From positions 62,001 through 126,000 of the forward strand of contig NZ_JAMKFE010000009.1 in assembly GCF_023721835.1 (NCBI RefSeq): a DNA stretch of 64,000 nucleotides, written 5' to 3'. This stretch comes from Caldimonas mangrovi (GTDB taxonomy: Bacteria; Pseudomonadota; Gammaproteobacteria; Burkholderiales; Burkholderiaceae_C). Below, one piece after another: positions 1 through 9,707 of the stretch. Every line of letters begins with the position of its first letter. The first letter of the stretch is position 1. The notes under the pieces were generated by a model that was not told where the DNA came from, ran no database searches, and saw nothing but the letters and a program-made list of their open reading frames with translations. Both the position numbers and the translations under genes were made by a program.

Positions 1-902
1 CGTACCACGGGAATGCTGCTGGTTTGGGGGTTGGGGACCACTTGCGTCAGGATGAGCGGCACCGAGGGCCCGGAGCCGACCTGCATCAAGGTCGGCACAT
101 CGACGTCGGAGAGGCTCACCACGTAGCGCTGCAGGCCGCGGCGCGCCAATGCCTGGCTGAAGCGGGCCAGTTCCAGCGTTCCACCGAGGAACAGCAGTAC
201 GGCCGGCGCGGAGCCCGGCAACTGCTCAGCCAGCGCGGCCCAGTCATCTCCGACCCGCGGCACGAAGGCCTTCGCGCGCAGCTTCAATTTCTGCAGCAGC
301 ACCTGCAACTCGTTCTGGTACGCCGCCTGTTCGGACGCACGGGGATACACGATGCCCAGTTCGGCCAGGCCCATGCCCTCCAGGCTCTGCAGTGCATGCC
401 GCATCTGCTGTTCGCGCGACGCGAACAGACAGAACACTTCGTCGTGGCCGTCGTGCCGTGAATCGGCCATCCACGGGCCGACGTGGGCAATCGAAAGCCG
501 CAGCTTGCGAGCCATCGTGACGCTTTGCACCGCGAGGCGGTCGCCAACGCTGCCGATCAGCACGCATGTGGCCGCATCGTCTCGCAGCTCCGCGAGGGCT
601 TGTTCAAGGCCGGCAGGCGAGCCGTCTGTCTGTACCGTGGCGAGCGAAATGCCAGCTGCCGACGTATCGCTGCGCGCAAGTTCCGTCCATGCCAGCCGGA
701 CGCCGGTGGAGTAGTCGCGCGACAGCTCCTGCTGCTCGGTGGACATGTCGAGGATCTGGACGGCCCGTGCCGAAACACCTGCCGCCTGTGACCGCGCCGC
801 GGCAGGGGTCCCGCTCAAGGCACTCAGGGGCGCCAGCGCGGCGGCGTGCAGCAGACGGCGGCGCGGGCGATCGAGAGGGGAAGGGTCGAGGGGATAGGGC
901 AT
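1..902 (-). CDS. ABC-type periplasmic binding protein (partial, cut by window edge)
   Basis: Reading the minus strand from an ATG at 902 gives an open frame of about 300 codons that runs off the window start without a stop. The N terminus has an arginine cluster (RPRRRLLHAAAL) followed by an Ala-rich hydrophobic stretch, a probable export signal that could use Tat. The rest resembles type 1 periplasmic binding proteins of the Leu/Ile/Val-receptor kind: an early segment STEQQELSRDYSTGVRLAW and an alternating alpha/beta pattern with stretches such as LGIVYPRA and AVLLFLGG. The ligand cannot be told. No permease or ATPase gene lies beside it in the window. No clear ribosome binding site precedes the ATG, so the start is provisional. 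Confidence 0.7.
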   Translation of the reverse strand, partial: MPYPLDPSPLDRPRRRLLHAAALAPLSALSGTPAAARSQAAGVSARAVQILDMSTEQQELSRDYSTGVRLAWTELARSDTSAAGISLATVQTDGSPAGLEQALAELRDDAATCVLIGSVGDRLAVQSVTMARKLRLSIAHVGPWMADSRHDGHDEVFCLFASREQQMRHALQSLEGMGLAELGIVYPRASEQAAYQNELQVLLQKLKLRAKAFVPRVGDDWAALAEQLPGSAPAVLLFLGGTLELARFSQALARRGLQRYVVSLSDVDVPTLMQVGSGPSVPLILTQVVPNPQTSSIPVV

Positions 903-1050
903 GGCGGTGCGACCGAAGGGCAAAAAAATGGCCGCGCCGCTATGGGCGTGGCCGGTGTGCAAGACGCTCTCCCTGGAATTCGCTCTTCTTCGAGCACGGC
1001 GGCGTTCTGGTGGCCGCTCGTCATGCCTGGCAGGCCGCGGCCTGCCAGGA

Positions 1051-1539
1051 TCACTTCTTCTTGGGCGGCATCAGGACGCGGTCGATCACGTGGACAACGC
1101 CATTGGTGGCGACGGCATCGCCACGGGTCACCATCGCGTCTTCGACCGTGACGAAAGAGCCGGCCTTCGCCAGCGCGATGTTCTCGCCCAGTACGGTCTT
1201 CACGCTGCCGTTCTTGACGTCGGCAGCGGCCATCTTGCCCGGCACGACGTGGTAGCTGAGGACGGCCCTGAGCTGCTGCTTGTCCTTGGCCAGCGCTGCC
1301 AGCGTGGCAGGCGGGACGGCCTTGAAGGCGTCGTCGGACGGCGCGAACACTGTGTAAGGGCCGGCAGTCCGCAGCGTCTCGTCGAGCCCCGCTTCCCGGA
1401 TGAGCCGGTTCAGCGTCGAGAGTTGGGGGTCCGCGGCGGCGGTGTCGGCCACCGTGCGGGTGCCGGAGGTCGAGGCGCAGCCGGCGAAGGCGGTGAGCAG
1501 CGCAGCGCCGGATGCGAGCAACCAGGTCCGTTTGTTCAT
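1051..1539 (-). CDS. Fasciclin (FAS1) domain lipoprotein
   Basis: This 162-residue protein opens with a lipoprotein signal peptide; the lipobox ends in FAGC at about residue 20. It is followed by one complete FAS1 domain carrying the typical motifs YTVFAPSDDAF, the YHVVPG segment and the closing VVHVIDRVLMP. FAS1 domains mediate adhesion or surface protein contacts; the specific partner is unknown. A TGGAG ribosome binding site sits about six bases before the ATG. The gene is transcribed away from pstS, and a minus-strand Pho-box-like array lies about 95-125 bases upstream, so phosphate control is likely (inference). Confidence 0.88.
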   Translation of the reverse strand: MNKRTWLLASGAALLTAFAGCASTSGTRTVADTAAADPQLSTLNRLIREAGLDETLRTAGPYTVFAPSDDAFKAVPPATLAALAKDKQQLRAVLSYHVVPGKMAAADVKNGSVKTVLGENIALAKAGSFVTVEDAMVTRGDAVATNGVVHVIDRVLMPPKKK

Positions 1540-1633
1540 GTGAGCTCCAGTGGAAATGGTTTCTAGCTGTATCGGTCGATGGCCACACGCAGGCCTTCAA
1601 CCAAGAGGATTCAGCGCCGCGGAGCTTAGAAGT

Positions 1634-1666
1634 GACGCATGACAAAACAGTGAATCCCGTGTGACA
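1634..1666 (-). promoter_or_regulatory. Pho-box-like array facing the fasciclin gene
   Basis: Read on the minus strand, three half-sites follow each other at exactly 11-base spacing: TGTCAC (1666-1661), ATTCAC (1655-1650) and TGTCAT (1644-1639). The first and third match the PhoB half-site TGTCAY fully and the middle one in four of six positions. The orientation points toward the fasciclin lipoprotein gene, not pstS. Confidence 0.5.
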
Positions 1667-1717
1667 CCGGCGTGTCGCCTCGGGGCAGCCCTTCAGGAAT
1701 GCAGGTTGCGGCGATGG

Positions 1718-1735
1718 ATGTCACGGACTTGTCAC
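1718..1735 (+). promoter_or_regulatory. Pho box upstream of pstS
   Basis: Two direct repeats, ATGTCAC and TTGTCAC, begin 11 bases apart, as in the classical 18-base PhoB box (CTGTCAT-N4-CTGTCAC). The site lies 71 bases before the pstS start codon. A weak -10-like CTTACA occurs about nine bases downstream, which suits PhoB-activated promoters that lack a normal -35. Confidence 0.7.
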
Positions 1736-1805
1736 ACGCGGCTCTTACAGTCCGCCCCGTCAGAAGCGTTTCCTTCTGTGTCCATTCCTGCTGAAAGGTG
1801 CATAC

Positions 1806-2843
1806 ATGAACTTCACTTTGATCCGTTCCGGGCTGGCCGCCGCGGCGCTGGCCGGCGTCACCGGCGTTGCCCTGGCCCAGGATGTGACCGGCGCCGGCGC
1901 GTCGTTCCCTGCCCCGGTGTACGCAAAGTGGGCCGATGCCTATAACAAGGCGACCGGCGCGCGCATCAACTACCAATCGGTCGGCTCCGGTGCCGGCATT
2001 CGCCAGATCAAGGCCAAGACAGTCGACTTCGGCGCCTCGGACGCTCCGCTGAAGGATGAGGAACTGGCCAAAGAAGGCCTGATGCAGTTCCCGACCGTCA
2101 TCGGCGGTGTGGTGCCGGTGGTCAACATCAAGGGCATCGCCCCCGGTCAAATCAAGATGACGGGCCAGTTGCTGGGTGACATCTACCTGGGCAAGGTCAC
2201 CAAGTGGAGCGATCCGGCCATTGCGTCGTTGAATCCCGGTGTGTCGCTGCCGGACGCGCAGATCTCGGTCGTGCGCCGGGCCGACGGCTCGGGCACCAGC
2301 TTCCTGTTCACCAACTATCTTTCGAAGGTGAACGCCGAATGGAAGACCAAAGTCGGCGAGGGCACGGCCGTCAACTGGCCGACCGGCGCCGGCGGCAAGG
2401 GCAATGAAGGCGTGTCGGCGTTCGTGCAGCGCCTGCCGAACTCGATCGGGTATGTCGAGTACGCCTATGCCAAGCAAAACAAGATGTCGCATGTCCAGCT
2501 GCGCAACAAGGACGGCAACTACGTGTCGCCGGACGAAGCCAATTTCAAGGCGGCCGCTGCCGGCGCCGAGTGGGCGAAGAGCTTCTACCAGGTGCTGACG
2601 GAGCAGCCGGGCAAGGACGCCTGGCCGATCACCGGTGCGACCTTCATCCTGATGCACAAGGTGCCGGAGAAGCCCCAGCAGTCTGCCAATGCTCTGAAGT
2701 TCTTCGACTGGGCCTACAAGAGCGGCGACAAGATGGCTTCCGACCTGGAATACGTGCCGCTGCCCGACGCTGTCAAGGACCTGATCCGCAAGCAGTGGGC
2801 CGAGATGAAAGACGGTGCCGGCAAGACCGTCGCCTACAAGTGA
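1806..2843 (+). CDS. pstS: Phosphate ABC transporter substrate-binding protein PstS
   Basis: PstS is the periplasmic phosphate receptor of the high-affinity Pst importer. The 345-residue product has a cleavable signal peptide (cut predicted after ALA near residue 24) and then the family start [16 protein letters not shown]. Further PstS hallmarks are the phosphate-contacting DFGASDAPL segment and [16 protein letters not shown]. The length is normal for the family. It is the first gene of pstSCAB-phoU-phoBR and is preceded by a Pho box. A strong stem-loop after its stop probably lets pstS be expressed above the membrane components, as is known in other bacteria. Confidence 0.97.
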   Translation: MNFTLIRSGLAAAALAGVTGVALAQDVTGAGASFPAPVYAKWADAYNKATGARINYQSVGSGAGIRQIKAKTVDFGASDAPLKDEELAKEGLMQFPTVIGGVVPVVNIKGIAPGQIKMTGQLLGDIYLGKVTKWSDPAIASLNPGVSLPDAQISVVRRADGSGTSFLFTNYLSKVNAEWKTKVGEGTAVNWPTGAGGKGNEGVSAFVQRLPNSIGYVEYAYAKQNKMSHVQLRNKDGNYVSPDEANFKAAAAGAEWAKSFYQVLTEQPGKDAWPITGATFILMHKVPEKPQQSANALKFFDWAYKSGDKMASDLEYVPLPDAVKDLIRKQWAEMKDGAGKTVAYK

Positions 2844-2868
2844 GCGCAACGTCCGATTGACGCTCGAC

Positions 2869-2890
2869 GCGGGGTGGCTTGCCACCCCGC
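2869..2890 (+). promoter_or_regulatory. pstS-pstC intercistronic stem-loop
   Basis: A perfect 10-base inverted repeat, GCGGGGTGGC and GCCACCCCGC, with TT between the arms, lies 26 bases behind the pstS stop. There is no T-run after it, so a processing, stabilising or partial-attenuation role is more likely than full termination. Confidence 0.7.
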
Positions 2891-2911
2891 CCGCACATCG
2901 AAGAGGGCATC

Positions 2912-3931
2912 GTGGCCGCTACACTCCCCGCATCCGATTACAAGCCTGGACAGATGGAACGAACGGACCCGACGGGGGAACCGCCGATCGCGAGGCGCGC
3001 CTCGCCCTGGGCGGACACGCTGTTTTCTGCGCTGGCCCATGGCGCTGCGCTGCTGACGCTGGCGCTGCTGGCCGGCATCATCGTCTCTCTCGTCATCGGC
3101 GCTGCGCCGGCGATCGAGGAATTCGGACTCGGCTTTCTATGGAGCTCCGACTGGGACCCGGTACAGGACAAGTACGGCGGCCTGGTGATGATCTACGGCA
3201 CGCTGATGACCTCGTTCATTGCGCTGCTGATCGCCGTGCCGGTGAGCTTCGGCATCGCGCTGTTCCTCACCGAGCTGTCGCCAAAGTGGCTGCGCCGGCC
3301 GCTCGGCATCGCGATCGAGCTGCTGGCGGCCGTGCCGTCCATCGTCTACGGCATGTGGGGCCTGCTGGTGTTCGGGCCCATCCTGGCGACCTTCGTGCAG
3401 CAGCCGCTGCAGGCGGCGTTCAACGACGTGCCCTATCTCGGCGCGCTGTTCTCCGGCCCGCCGGTCGGCATCGGCATTCTGGCGGCCGGCATCATCCTGG
3501 CGATCATGATCATTCCCTTCATCGCTTCGGTGATGCGCGACGTGTTCGAAGTCACGCCGCCGATGCTCAAGGAATCGGCCTACGGGCTCGGATCGACCAC
3601 CTGGGAGGTCGTCTGGAAGGTCGTGCTGCCGTACACCAAGACGGGTGTCATCGGCGGCATCATGCTGGGTCTCGGCCGGGCCCTGGGCGAGACGATGGCA
3701 GTGACCTTCATCATCGGCAACATGAACCAGCTCAGTTCGCTGTCGCTGTTCGAGCCGGCCAACAGCATCACATCGGCGCTCGCGAACGAGTTCGCGGAAG
3801 CCGCCGAAGGGCTGCACCAATCCTCGCTGATCTATCTCGGCCTGGTGCTGTTCTTCATCACCTTCGTCGTGCTCGCGCTGTCGAAAGTTCTGCTGATGCA
3901 GCTCAAGAAGCGTGAGGGAGTGCGCACATGA
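2912..3931 (+). CDS. pstC: Phosphate ABC transporter permease PstC
   Basis: This is an inner-membrane permease subunit of PstSCAB with about six membrane helices. The cytoplasmic coupling loop typical of binding-protein-dependent permeases is visible as [21 protein letters not shown] followed by the [11 protein letters not shown] segment. I chose the GTG at 2912 (339 residues) because AAGAGGG sits four bases before it. An ATG at 2954 (325 residues) is the alternative and has only a weak ribosome binding site. A further TTG at 2879 lies inside the stem-loop and is unlikely. The stop overlaps the pstA start in ATGA. Confidence 0.95.
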   Translation: MAATLPASDYKPGQMERTDPTGEPPIARRASPWADTLFSALAHGAALLTLALLAGIIVSLVIGAAPAIEEFGLGFLWSSDWDPVQDKYGGLVMIYGTLMTSFIALLIAVPVSFGIALFLTELSPKWLRRPLGIAIELLAAVPSIVYGMWGLLVFGPILATFVQQPLQAAFNDVPYLGALFSGPPVGIGILAAGIILAIMIIPFIASVMRDVFEVTPPMLKESAYGLGSTTWEVVWKVVLPYTKTGVIGGIMLGLGRALGETMAVTFIIGNMNQLSSLSLFEPANSITSALANEFAEAAEGLHQSSLIYLGLVLFFITFVVLALSKVLLMQLKKREGVRT

Positions 3932-4794
3932 ACGCCCAGACGCTCGATGCCGGCCACGTCGCGATGCACCGCCGGCGCAAACGGGTCAACGCAATCGCGC
4001 TGACGCTGTCGCTGCTGGCGATGGCTTTCGGCGTGTTCTGGTTGCTGTGGATCCTGTTCGAGACCGTGCGCCTGGGAGCCGGCGGCATGGCGCTGTCGCT
4101 GTTCACCGAGATGACGCCGCCCCCACAGGAGGAAATCGGCGGCCTTGCCAACGCGATCTTCGGCTCGCTGATGATGGTGGGGTTGGCCACGCTGATCGGT
4201 ACGCCGGTCGGCATCCTGGCCGGCGTCTACCTGGCCGAATACGGCCAGCGCAGCTGGCTCGGCAGTACGACCCGCTTCATCAACGACATCCTGCTGTCGG
4301 CACCGTCGATCGTCATCGGCCTGTTCATCTATGCGGTGGTGGTCGCGCAGGTCAAGAGCTTTTCCGGCGGGGCCGGGGTGTTGGCGCTGGCGCTGATCGT
4401 GATCCCGGTGGTGATCCGTACCACCGAGAACATGCTGTCGCTGATCCCCAATGCACTGCGCGAGGCGGCCTATGCGCTCGGCACGCCCAAGTGGAAGGTG
4501 ATCTCGTCGATCACGTTGAAGGCTGCGCGCGCCGGCGTGCTGACCGGTGTGCTGCTGGCGCTGGCGCGCATCTCGGGTGAAACCGCTCCGCTGCTGTTCA
4601 CGGCGCTGTCGAACCAGTTCTGGACCGCCAGCCTCAGCGAGCCGATGGCGAGCCTGCCGGTGACGATCTTCAAGTTCGCGATGAGTCCGTACGAGAACTG
4701 GCAGAAGCTGGCCTGGGCCGGCGTGTTCCTGATCACCATCGGCGTGCTGCTGCTCAACATCCTGGCGCGCGTGCTGTTCCGCAACAAACATTGA
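3928..4794 (+). CDS. pstA: Phosphate ABC transporter permease PstA
   Basis: This is the second Pst permease subunit, 288 residues, with about six hydrophobic helices. Family landmarks are [11 protein letters not shown], the VYLAEYGQ segment and the coupling loop [20 protein letters not shown] followed by [15 protein letters not shown]. The start codon overlaps the pstC stop by four bases, and a GAGGGAG ribosome binding site lies inside the end of pstC, indicating coupled translation. It pairs with PstC to form the phosphate channel. Confidence 0.96.
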   Translation: MNAQTLDAGHVAMHRRRKRVNAIALTLSLLAMAFGVFWLLWILFETVRLGAGGMALSLFTEMTPPPQEEIGGLANAIFGSLMMVGLATLIGTPVGILAGVYLAEYGQRSWLGSTTRFINDILLSAPSIVIGLFIYAVVVAQVKSFSGGAGVLALALIVIPVVIRTTENMLSLIPNALREAAYALGTPKWKVISSITLKAARAGVLTGVLLALARISGETAPLLFTALSNQFWTASLSEPMASLPVTIFKFAMSPYENWQKLAWAGVFLITIGVLLLNILARVLFRNKH

Positions 4795-4809
4795 TCGAAG
4801 GCTCTCCTG

Positions 4810-5595
4810 ATGGACGCAAAAGTCGAACTGCCGGTCACCGAGAAGGCGAAGCTTTCGGTCCGTGCCTTGAACTTCTACTACGGCAGCTTCCACGCGCTGA
4901 AGAACATCAACCTGGACATTCCCGAGAAGAAGGTCACGGCCTTCATCGGGCCGTCAGGTTGCGGCAAGTCGACGCTGCTGCGCACCTTCAACCGGATGTT
5001 CGAGCTGTATCCCGAGCAGCGCGCCGAGGGCGAGATCCTGCTCGACGGCGAGAACATCCTGCGCTCGCGGCTCGACGTCTCGCTGATCCGCGCGAAGGTC
5101 GGCATGGTGTTCCAGAAGCCCACGCCATTCCCGATGTCGATCTACGACAACATCGCCTTCGGCGTGCGTCTGTTCGAGACGTTGCCGCGTGCCGAGATGG
5201 ACGAGCGCGTGGAGTGGGCGCTGAAAAAGGCGGCACTGTGGAACGAGGTCAAGGACAAGCTGACGCAAAGCGGCTCCGGCCTGTCCGGCGGCCAGCAGCA
5301 GCGCCTGTGCATCGCGCGCGGCATCGCCATCAAGCCCGAGGTGCTGCTGCTCGACGAACCGTGCTCGGCGCTCGATCCGATCTCCACCGGCAAGATCGAG
5401 GAACTGATCCACGAGCTGAAGAACGACTACACGGTCGTCATCGTCACCCACAACATGCAGCAGGCGGCGCGCTGCTCGGACTACACCGCCTACATGTACC
5501 TGGGCGACCTGATCGAGTTCGGGCCCACGTCCGACCTGTTCATGAAGCCCAGGAAGAAGGACACTGAGGACTACATCACCGGCCGCTTCGGCTGA
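4810..5595 (+). CDS. pstB: Phosphate ABC transporter ATPase PstB
   Basis: PstB is the cytoplasmic ATPase driving phosphate uptake. The 261-residue protein shows a complete ABC core: Walker [10 protein letters not shown] near residue 47, Q-loop in [15 protein letters not shown], signature LSGGQQQR, Walker [13 protein letters not shown] and the switch histidine in [10 protein letters not shown]. The [16 protein letters not shown] block and the C-terminal EDYITGRFG ending are diagnostic of PstB. It follows pstA by 15 bases in the same operon. Confidence 0.97.
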   Translation: MDAKVELPVTEKAKLSVRALNFYYGSFHALKNINLDIPEKKVTAFIGPSGCGKSTLLRTFNRMFELYPEQRAEGEILLDGENILRSRLDVSLIRAKVGMVFQKPTPFPMSIYDNIAFGVRLFETLPRAEMDERVEWALKKAALWNEVKDKLTQSGSGLSGGQQQRLCIARGIAIKPEVLLLDEPCSALDPISTGKIEELIHELKNDYTVVIVTHNMQQAARCSDYTAYMYLGDLIEFGPTSDLFMKPRKKDTEDYITGRFG

Positions 5596-5620
5596 GCGGT
5601 GCCCTCCAGGAGAACCCGCC

Positions 5621-6328
5621 ATGACGGACAAGCATCTCTCGACCCAATTCGATGCCGAACTGAGCGGCATTTCCACTCGCGTGCTCGAAATGGGCGGCCT
5701 GGTGGAGTCGCAGGTCGCGCAGGCGATCTACGCACTGACCAACTTCAGCGGCGAAGTGGCCAGCCAGGTGATCGCGACCGAAGAGCGCGTCAACCACATG
5801 GAAGTCGACATCGACAGGGACCTGTCGACCATCATCGCGCGGCGCCAGCCGACCGCGCGCGATCTGCGCCTGCTGATCGCGATCTCGAAGACCATCGGCA
5901 ACCTCGAGCGCGTCGGCGACGAGGCAGCGCGCATTGCCCGCACCGTGCAGCGACTGATCAACACCGGCGTCTTCAGCCGGTTGCGGCTCCCGGTGTCCGA
6001 CGTGTCCTTCGAAGCCAGCCTGGCGACCGACCAGTTGCGCAAGACACTCGACGCGTTCGCGCGGCTGGACGTCAACAAGGCGCTCGAAGTCCTGAAGCAG
6101 GACAACCAGATCGACCAGGAGTTCGACGGCCTGATGCGCAAGCTCATCACCTACATGATGGAAGACCCGCGCACCATTTCCGCGAGCATCGACCTGGTCT
6201 TCGTCGCCAAGGCGATCGAGCGCGTCGGCGACCATGCAAAAAACCTCGCCGAGCAGATCATCTACATCGTCAAGGGCACCGACGTTCGCCACATCCCGAT
6301 GGAAAGCGTCGAGTCGGTGGTGAACTGA
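5621..6328 (+). CDS. phoU: Phosphate signalling regulator PhoU
   Basis: PhoU connects the Pst transporter to the PhoR kinase and keeps the regulon off when phosphate is plentiful. The 235-residue protein consists of two similar three-helix PhoU domains. The metal-binding type motifs are visible twice: IGNLERVGDEAARIAR in the first half and AIERVGDHAKNLAEQ in the second. An AGGAG ribosome binding site precedes the ATG by nine bases. Its position between pstB and phoB fits its role. Confidence 0.96.
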   Translation: MTDKHLSTQFDAELSGISTRVLEMGGLVESQVAQAIYALTNFSGEVASQVIATEERVNHMEVDIDRDLSTIIARRQPTARDLRLLIAISKTIGNLERVGDEAARIARTVQRLINTGVFSRLRLPVSDVSFEASLATDQLRKTLDAFARLDVNKALEVLKQDNQIDQEFDGLMRKLITYMMEDPRTISASIDLVFVAKAIERVGDHAKNLAEQIIYIVKGTDVRHIPMESVESVVN

Positions 6329-6343
6329 CACAGGAGCGTTTGC

Positions 6344-7042
6344 ATGAGCCGAGTTCTGGTGGTTGAGGACGAAAGCGCGATCGCCGAGCTGATCTCGATC
6401 AACCTCCGTCATGCGGGCTACGAGGTGACCGTCGCGTCGGACGCGATTCGCGCCTCGGGCGAGGTCGACCGCGTGCTTCCCGACCTGGTCATCCTCGACT
6501 GGATGCTGCCCGGGCAGACCGGGCTGTCGCTCGCCAAGCGGTGGCGCACCGAGGCCCGCACGAAAGACATGCCGATCATCATGCTGACGGCGCGCAGCGA
6601 CGAACCGGACAAGATCGCCGGGCTCGATGCCGGGGCCGACGACTACCTCACCAAGCCGTTCTCGACCAATGAACTGATGGCCCGCATCCGTGCGGTGCTG
6701 CGGCGCAAGGCGCCTGAAGCGCTCGACTCGGCGGTCGAGGTCGGCGGCCTGCGGCTCGACCCGGCAACGCGGCGTGTGTCCCGCGGCGATCAGGAGGTCA
6801 AGGTCGGCCCGACCGAGTTCAAGTTGCTGCACTTCTTCATGACCCATCCCGAGCGCGTGCACAGCCGGGCGCAACTGCTCGACCGGGTCTGGGGTGATCA
6901 TGTCTTCATCGAGGAGCGCACCGTCGACGTGCACGTCAAGCGCCTGCGTGAGGCACTGGCGCCGGTGCGCTGCTCGCAGATGATCGAGACCGTCCGCGGG
7001 GCGGGTTATCGCCTGACGCAGCAGGTTCCGGCCGCCGCCTGA
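6344..7042 (+). CDS. phoB: Phosphate response regulator PhoB
   Basis: This is an OmpR-family response regulator of 232 residues. The receiver domain (about 1-120) has the acidic pair E8/D9, the phosphoacceptor Asp52 in VILDWMLPG, and the conserved Lys in YLTKPFS. The winged-helix DNA-binding domain (about 130-228) includes GPTEFKLLHFFMTHPERVHSRAQLL, characteristic of PhoB. It should bind the Pho boxes seen upstream of pstS. The stop overlaps the phoR start by one base (TGATG). Confidence 0.96.
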   Translation: MSRVLVVEDESAIAELISINLRHAGYEVTVASDAIRASGEVDRVLPDLVILDWMLPGQTGLSLAKRWRTEARTKDMPIIMLTARSDEPDKIAGLDAGADDYLTKPFSTNELMARIRAVLRRKAPEALDSAVEVGGLRLDPATRRVSRGDQEVKVGPTEFKLLHFFMTHPERVHSRAQLLDRVWGDHVFIEERTVDVHVKRLREALAPVRCSQMIETVRGAGYRLTQQVPAAA

Positions 7043-8370
7043 TGAGCTGGCTTTTCCCCCGGATCTTCGCCGGTATCGTGACGATGCTGATGGGCGGAGC
7101 GGCGGGCTATCTCGCGGGCAAGCCGCTCGGCTCGCCGCTGTTCGCGATGATGCTCGGCGCGGTGGGTGGCGTCAGTCTGGCGCTGTTTCTCGACACGCTG
7201 CGCGGCTATCGGCTGCTCAACTGGCTGCGTGGGCCGCAGCACGGTATCGCGCCGCGCGATGCAGGGCTGTGGGGCGAACTGGCCTATCGAATCGAGCGCG
7301 CGATCCGCAATCGAGAGCTGTCTGCTGCGCAGGAGCGCACCCGGCTGGCGCAATTCCTGTCGGCGATCGAAGCCTCGCCGAACGGCGTGATGATGCTCGA
7401 CGCCGACGACCAGATTGTCTGGTGCAACCGCATCTCTGCCGAGCATTTCGGGCTCGACCCCCAACGCGACGTGCGCCAGCACATCACCAACCTGGTGCGC
7501 ACGCCCGCCTTCGTGCGCTACCTTCAGGCCAGCGATTTCGACCAACCGGTCGTGCTGCCCTACGTGCGAGGCAAGGTGACGTTGTCGGTGAGCATGCGCG
7601 TCTATGGCGAGGGCATGAAGCTGGTGCTGTCGCAGGACATCACGGAACGCGAACGTGCCGACACGATGCGGCGCGACTTCGTCGCCAACGTGTCGCACGA
7701 ACTTCGCACGCCGCTCACGGTGCTGTCCGGTTTCATCGAGACGCTGGCCAATCTGCCGCTGACTGACGTCGAGCGCCGCAGGGTACTCGACCTGATGGGA
7801 CAGCAGACGCAGCGCATGCAGACGCTGGTGAGCGATCTGCTGACGCTGGCGCAGCTCGAAGGCAGCCCGCGCCCGGCACCGGACCAGTGGGTGTCGGTGG
7901 GCAAGCTGCTGCAGATGGCCGAGAGCGATGCTCGCACGCTGTCGCAGGGCAAACACGAGCTGAGTTTCTCGAGCGACGGGCCGGCCGAGGTGGCCGGGGC
8001 GGAAAGCGAGCTGCTCAGCGCGTTGACGAACCTGGTGACCAATGCCGTGCGCTATACGCCGCAGGGCGGGCGTATCGACGTGAGCTGGAAGATGCGGCCG
8101 AACGGCTCCGGGGAGTTCCTGATCAGGGACACCGGCATCGGTATCGAGAAGGAGCACATCCCCCGTTTGACCGAGCGGTTCTACCGCGTCGACGGCAGCC
8201 GCTCGCGCGAGACCGGCGGCACCGGGCTGGGCCTGTCCATCGTCAAGCACGTTGTGCAACGTCATAGCGGCGAACTCGACGTACAAAGCGAGCCCGGCAA
8301 GGGCTCGCAGTTCCGTTTCGTCCTGCCGCCGCTGCGAGTGCGTGCCGCTGCTCAACGCGACGCAGGCTGA
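7042..8370 (+). CDS. phoR: Phosphate sensor histidine kinase PhoR
   Basis: This is the membrane histidine kinase partner of PhoB, 442 residues. Two hydrophobic segments lie in the first 50 residues. A PAS domain (about 100-205, starting near LAQFLSAIEASPNGVMMLD) follows, then the HisKA domain with phosphoacceptor His219 in NVSHELRTP, and an HATPase domain with the N box (LTNLVTNAVRYTP), G1 (RDTGIGI) and G2 (GGTGLGLSIVKH). There is almost no periplasmic loop, consistent with sensing through Pst/PhoU. The 3' end overlaps the convergent MATE gene by 19 bases. Confidence 0.95.
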   Translation: MSWLFPRIFAGIVTMLMGGAAGYLAGKPLGSPLFAMMLGAVGGVSLALFLDTLRGYRLLNWLRGPQHGIAPRDAGLWGELAYRIERAIRNRELSAAQERTRLAQFLSAIEASPNGVMMLDADDQIVWCNRISAEHFGLDPQRDVRQHITNLVRTPAFVRYLQASDFDQPVVLPYVRGKVTLSVSMRVYGEGMKLVLSQDITERERADTMRRDFVANVSHELRTPLTVLSGFIETLANLPLTDVERRRVLDLMGQQTQRMQTLVSDLLTLAQLEGSPRPAPDQWVSVGKLLQMAESDARTLSQGKHELSFSSDGPAEVAGAESELLSALTNLVTNAVRYTPQGGRIDVSWKMRPNGSGEFLIRDTGIGIEKEHIPRLTERFYRVDGSRSRETGGTGLGLSIVKHVVQRHSGELDVQSEPGKGSQFRFVLPPLRVRAAAQRDAG

Positions 8371-9707
8371 AGCCCGTGCCTCGACACCATGCCGTAGAGC
8401 CAGGTGAGCAAGACAGCGACCAGCGCCAGCGCGGCGGCGTTGCCGAACCAGAAGCCGCTTGCGCCGTGCAGCCAGTCGGGCGCGTCGCCGGTAACGTCGA
8501 AGGCCAGCGCGTAGCCGCCGGCCAGACCGAAACCCCACAACCCGACGGCGTAGCCGAGGGCGGGCACCAGCGCCACCCGATAGGAGCGCAGCGCAAAGGC
8601 CGCGGCCACCTGGGCGGCGTCGAACACCTGGTACAGCGCGATGTACGCGAACAGCGCGGAAGCGGCCGTTCGTACCGCCGGGTCTTCGGTATACAGGCCC
8701 AGCAAGATCGTCCGCGACAGGTACAGCAGCAACCCGAGCCCGACGGCCAGCCCCACCGACAGCGCAATGCCCTGCCAGCCGGCGCGGCGCGCGAGCCATG
8801 CGTTGCCTGCTCCGCGCAGCTGCGCCACGCGCGCGCCGGTCGCAATGGCGACCGACAGCGGCAGCATGTACATCACGCTGGCCAGATTGGCGACGATCTG
8901 GTGCCCGGCCAACGCGGTGGTGCCGAAATGCGAGATGAAGACCGCCATCAGCGTGAAGGCCGTCACTTCGAAGAAGTAAGACGCGCCGGTGGGTAGCCCC
9001 AACCGCAGCAGCTCGCGCTGCGACGCCCAGCTCGGGCCCCGCCAACACTGCCATAGCCGGAACGGCCGGTAGATCGGATGCAGCCGCAGCATCACTGCGG
9101 CGAACAGCAGCAGCGCCGCGTGGATCAGCACGGTGGCATACGCACAGCCGACCACACCGAGGGCCGGCACGCCGGCACCGCCGAAAATGAACCATGCGTT
9201 CAGCGGCAGCTTCATGGCGAGCGCGCCGAGCTGCAGCGTGGTGACCAGCAGCGGACGCGAGATGCCCTGGTTCAGCCCGCTGTAGCAGCGAAACAGCAGC
9301 GACAACGGCAAGCCCCACGCGAGCACGCCCAGGTAGTCCCGGACCTGCGCCGCCATCTCCGGGGTGCTGCGAGCCAGCCCGAGCAGCAGGTCGGGCTGCG
9401 ACAGCAGCAAGCTGCCGGGTAGCGAGACCATCAATGCGAGCCACAGACCCTGGCGGAAGGCTTGGCCGACCTGTTCCGGTTCACGTGCACCGTGGTGCTG
9501 GCCAACCATGGGGATCAGCGCCTGCACCACGCCGGCCAACCCGACATGCAGGCTGACGTAGATCGCCATGCCGATCGACAAGGCGGCCAGGTCAGTGCTG
9601 GCATAGCGGCCCGCCATGATGGTGTCCGCCACGCCGAAGCCGATCGTGGCCAGTTGCCCGAGCAGGATCGCGCCCGCGTCGCGGGCGATGCGCTGCCACG
9701 GCGCCAT
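8352..9707 (-). CDS. MATE family efflux transporter (NorM-like)
   Basis: This 451-residue membrane protein has about twelve hydrophobic helices in two pseudo-repeats. It opens with the MATE pattern GQLATIGFGVADTIMAGR and carries LAGVVQALIPMVGQHHGA and, in the second half, GLPTGASYFFEVTAF. MATE proteins export drugs, dyes or metabolites using Na+ or H+ gradients; the substrate here is unknown. The start shares one base with the stop of the upstream GT-C-like gene, so the two are probably co-transcribed. Its 3' end runs 19 bases into phoR. Confidence 0.93.
   Translation of the reverse strand: MAPWQRIARDAGAILLGQLATIGFGVADTIMAGRYASTDLAALSIGMAIYVSLHVGLAGVVQALIPMVGQHHGAREPEQVGQAFRQGLWLALMVSLPGSLLLSQPDLLLGLARSTPEMAAQVRDYLGVLAWGLPLSLLFRCYSGLNQGISRPLLVTTLQLGALAMKLPLNAWFIFGGAGVPALGVVGCAYATVLIHAALLLFAAVMLRLHPIYRPFRLWQCWRGPSWASQRELLRLGLPTGASYFFEVTAFTLMAVFISHFGTTALAGHQIVANLASVMYMLPLSVAIATGARVAQLRGAGNAWLARRAGWQGIALSVGLAVGLGLLLYLSRTILLGLYTEDPAVRTAASALFAYIALYQVFDAAQVAAAFALRSYRVALVPALGYAVGLWGFGLAGGYALAFDVTGDAPDWLHGASGFWFGNAAALALVAVLLTWLYGMVSRHGLQPASR

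Noticed and set aside
2879-2911. TTG start for pstC
   Set aside because: It lies within the stem-loop, has no ribosome binding site and adds residues not typical of PstC.
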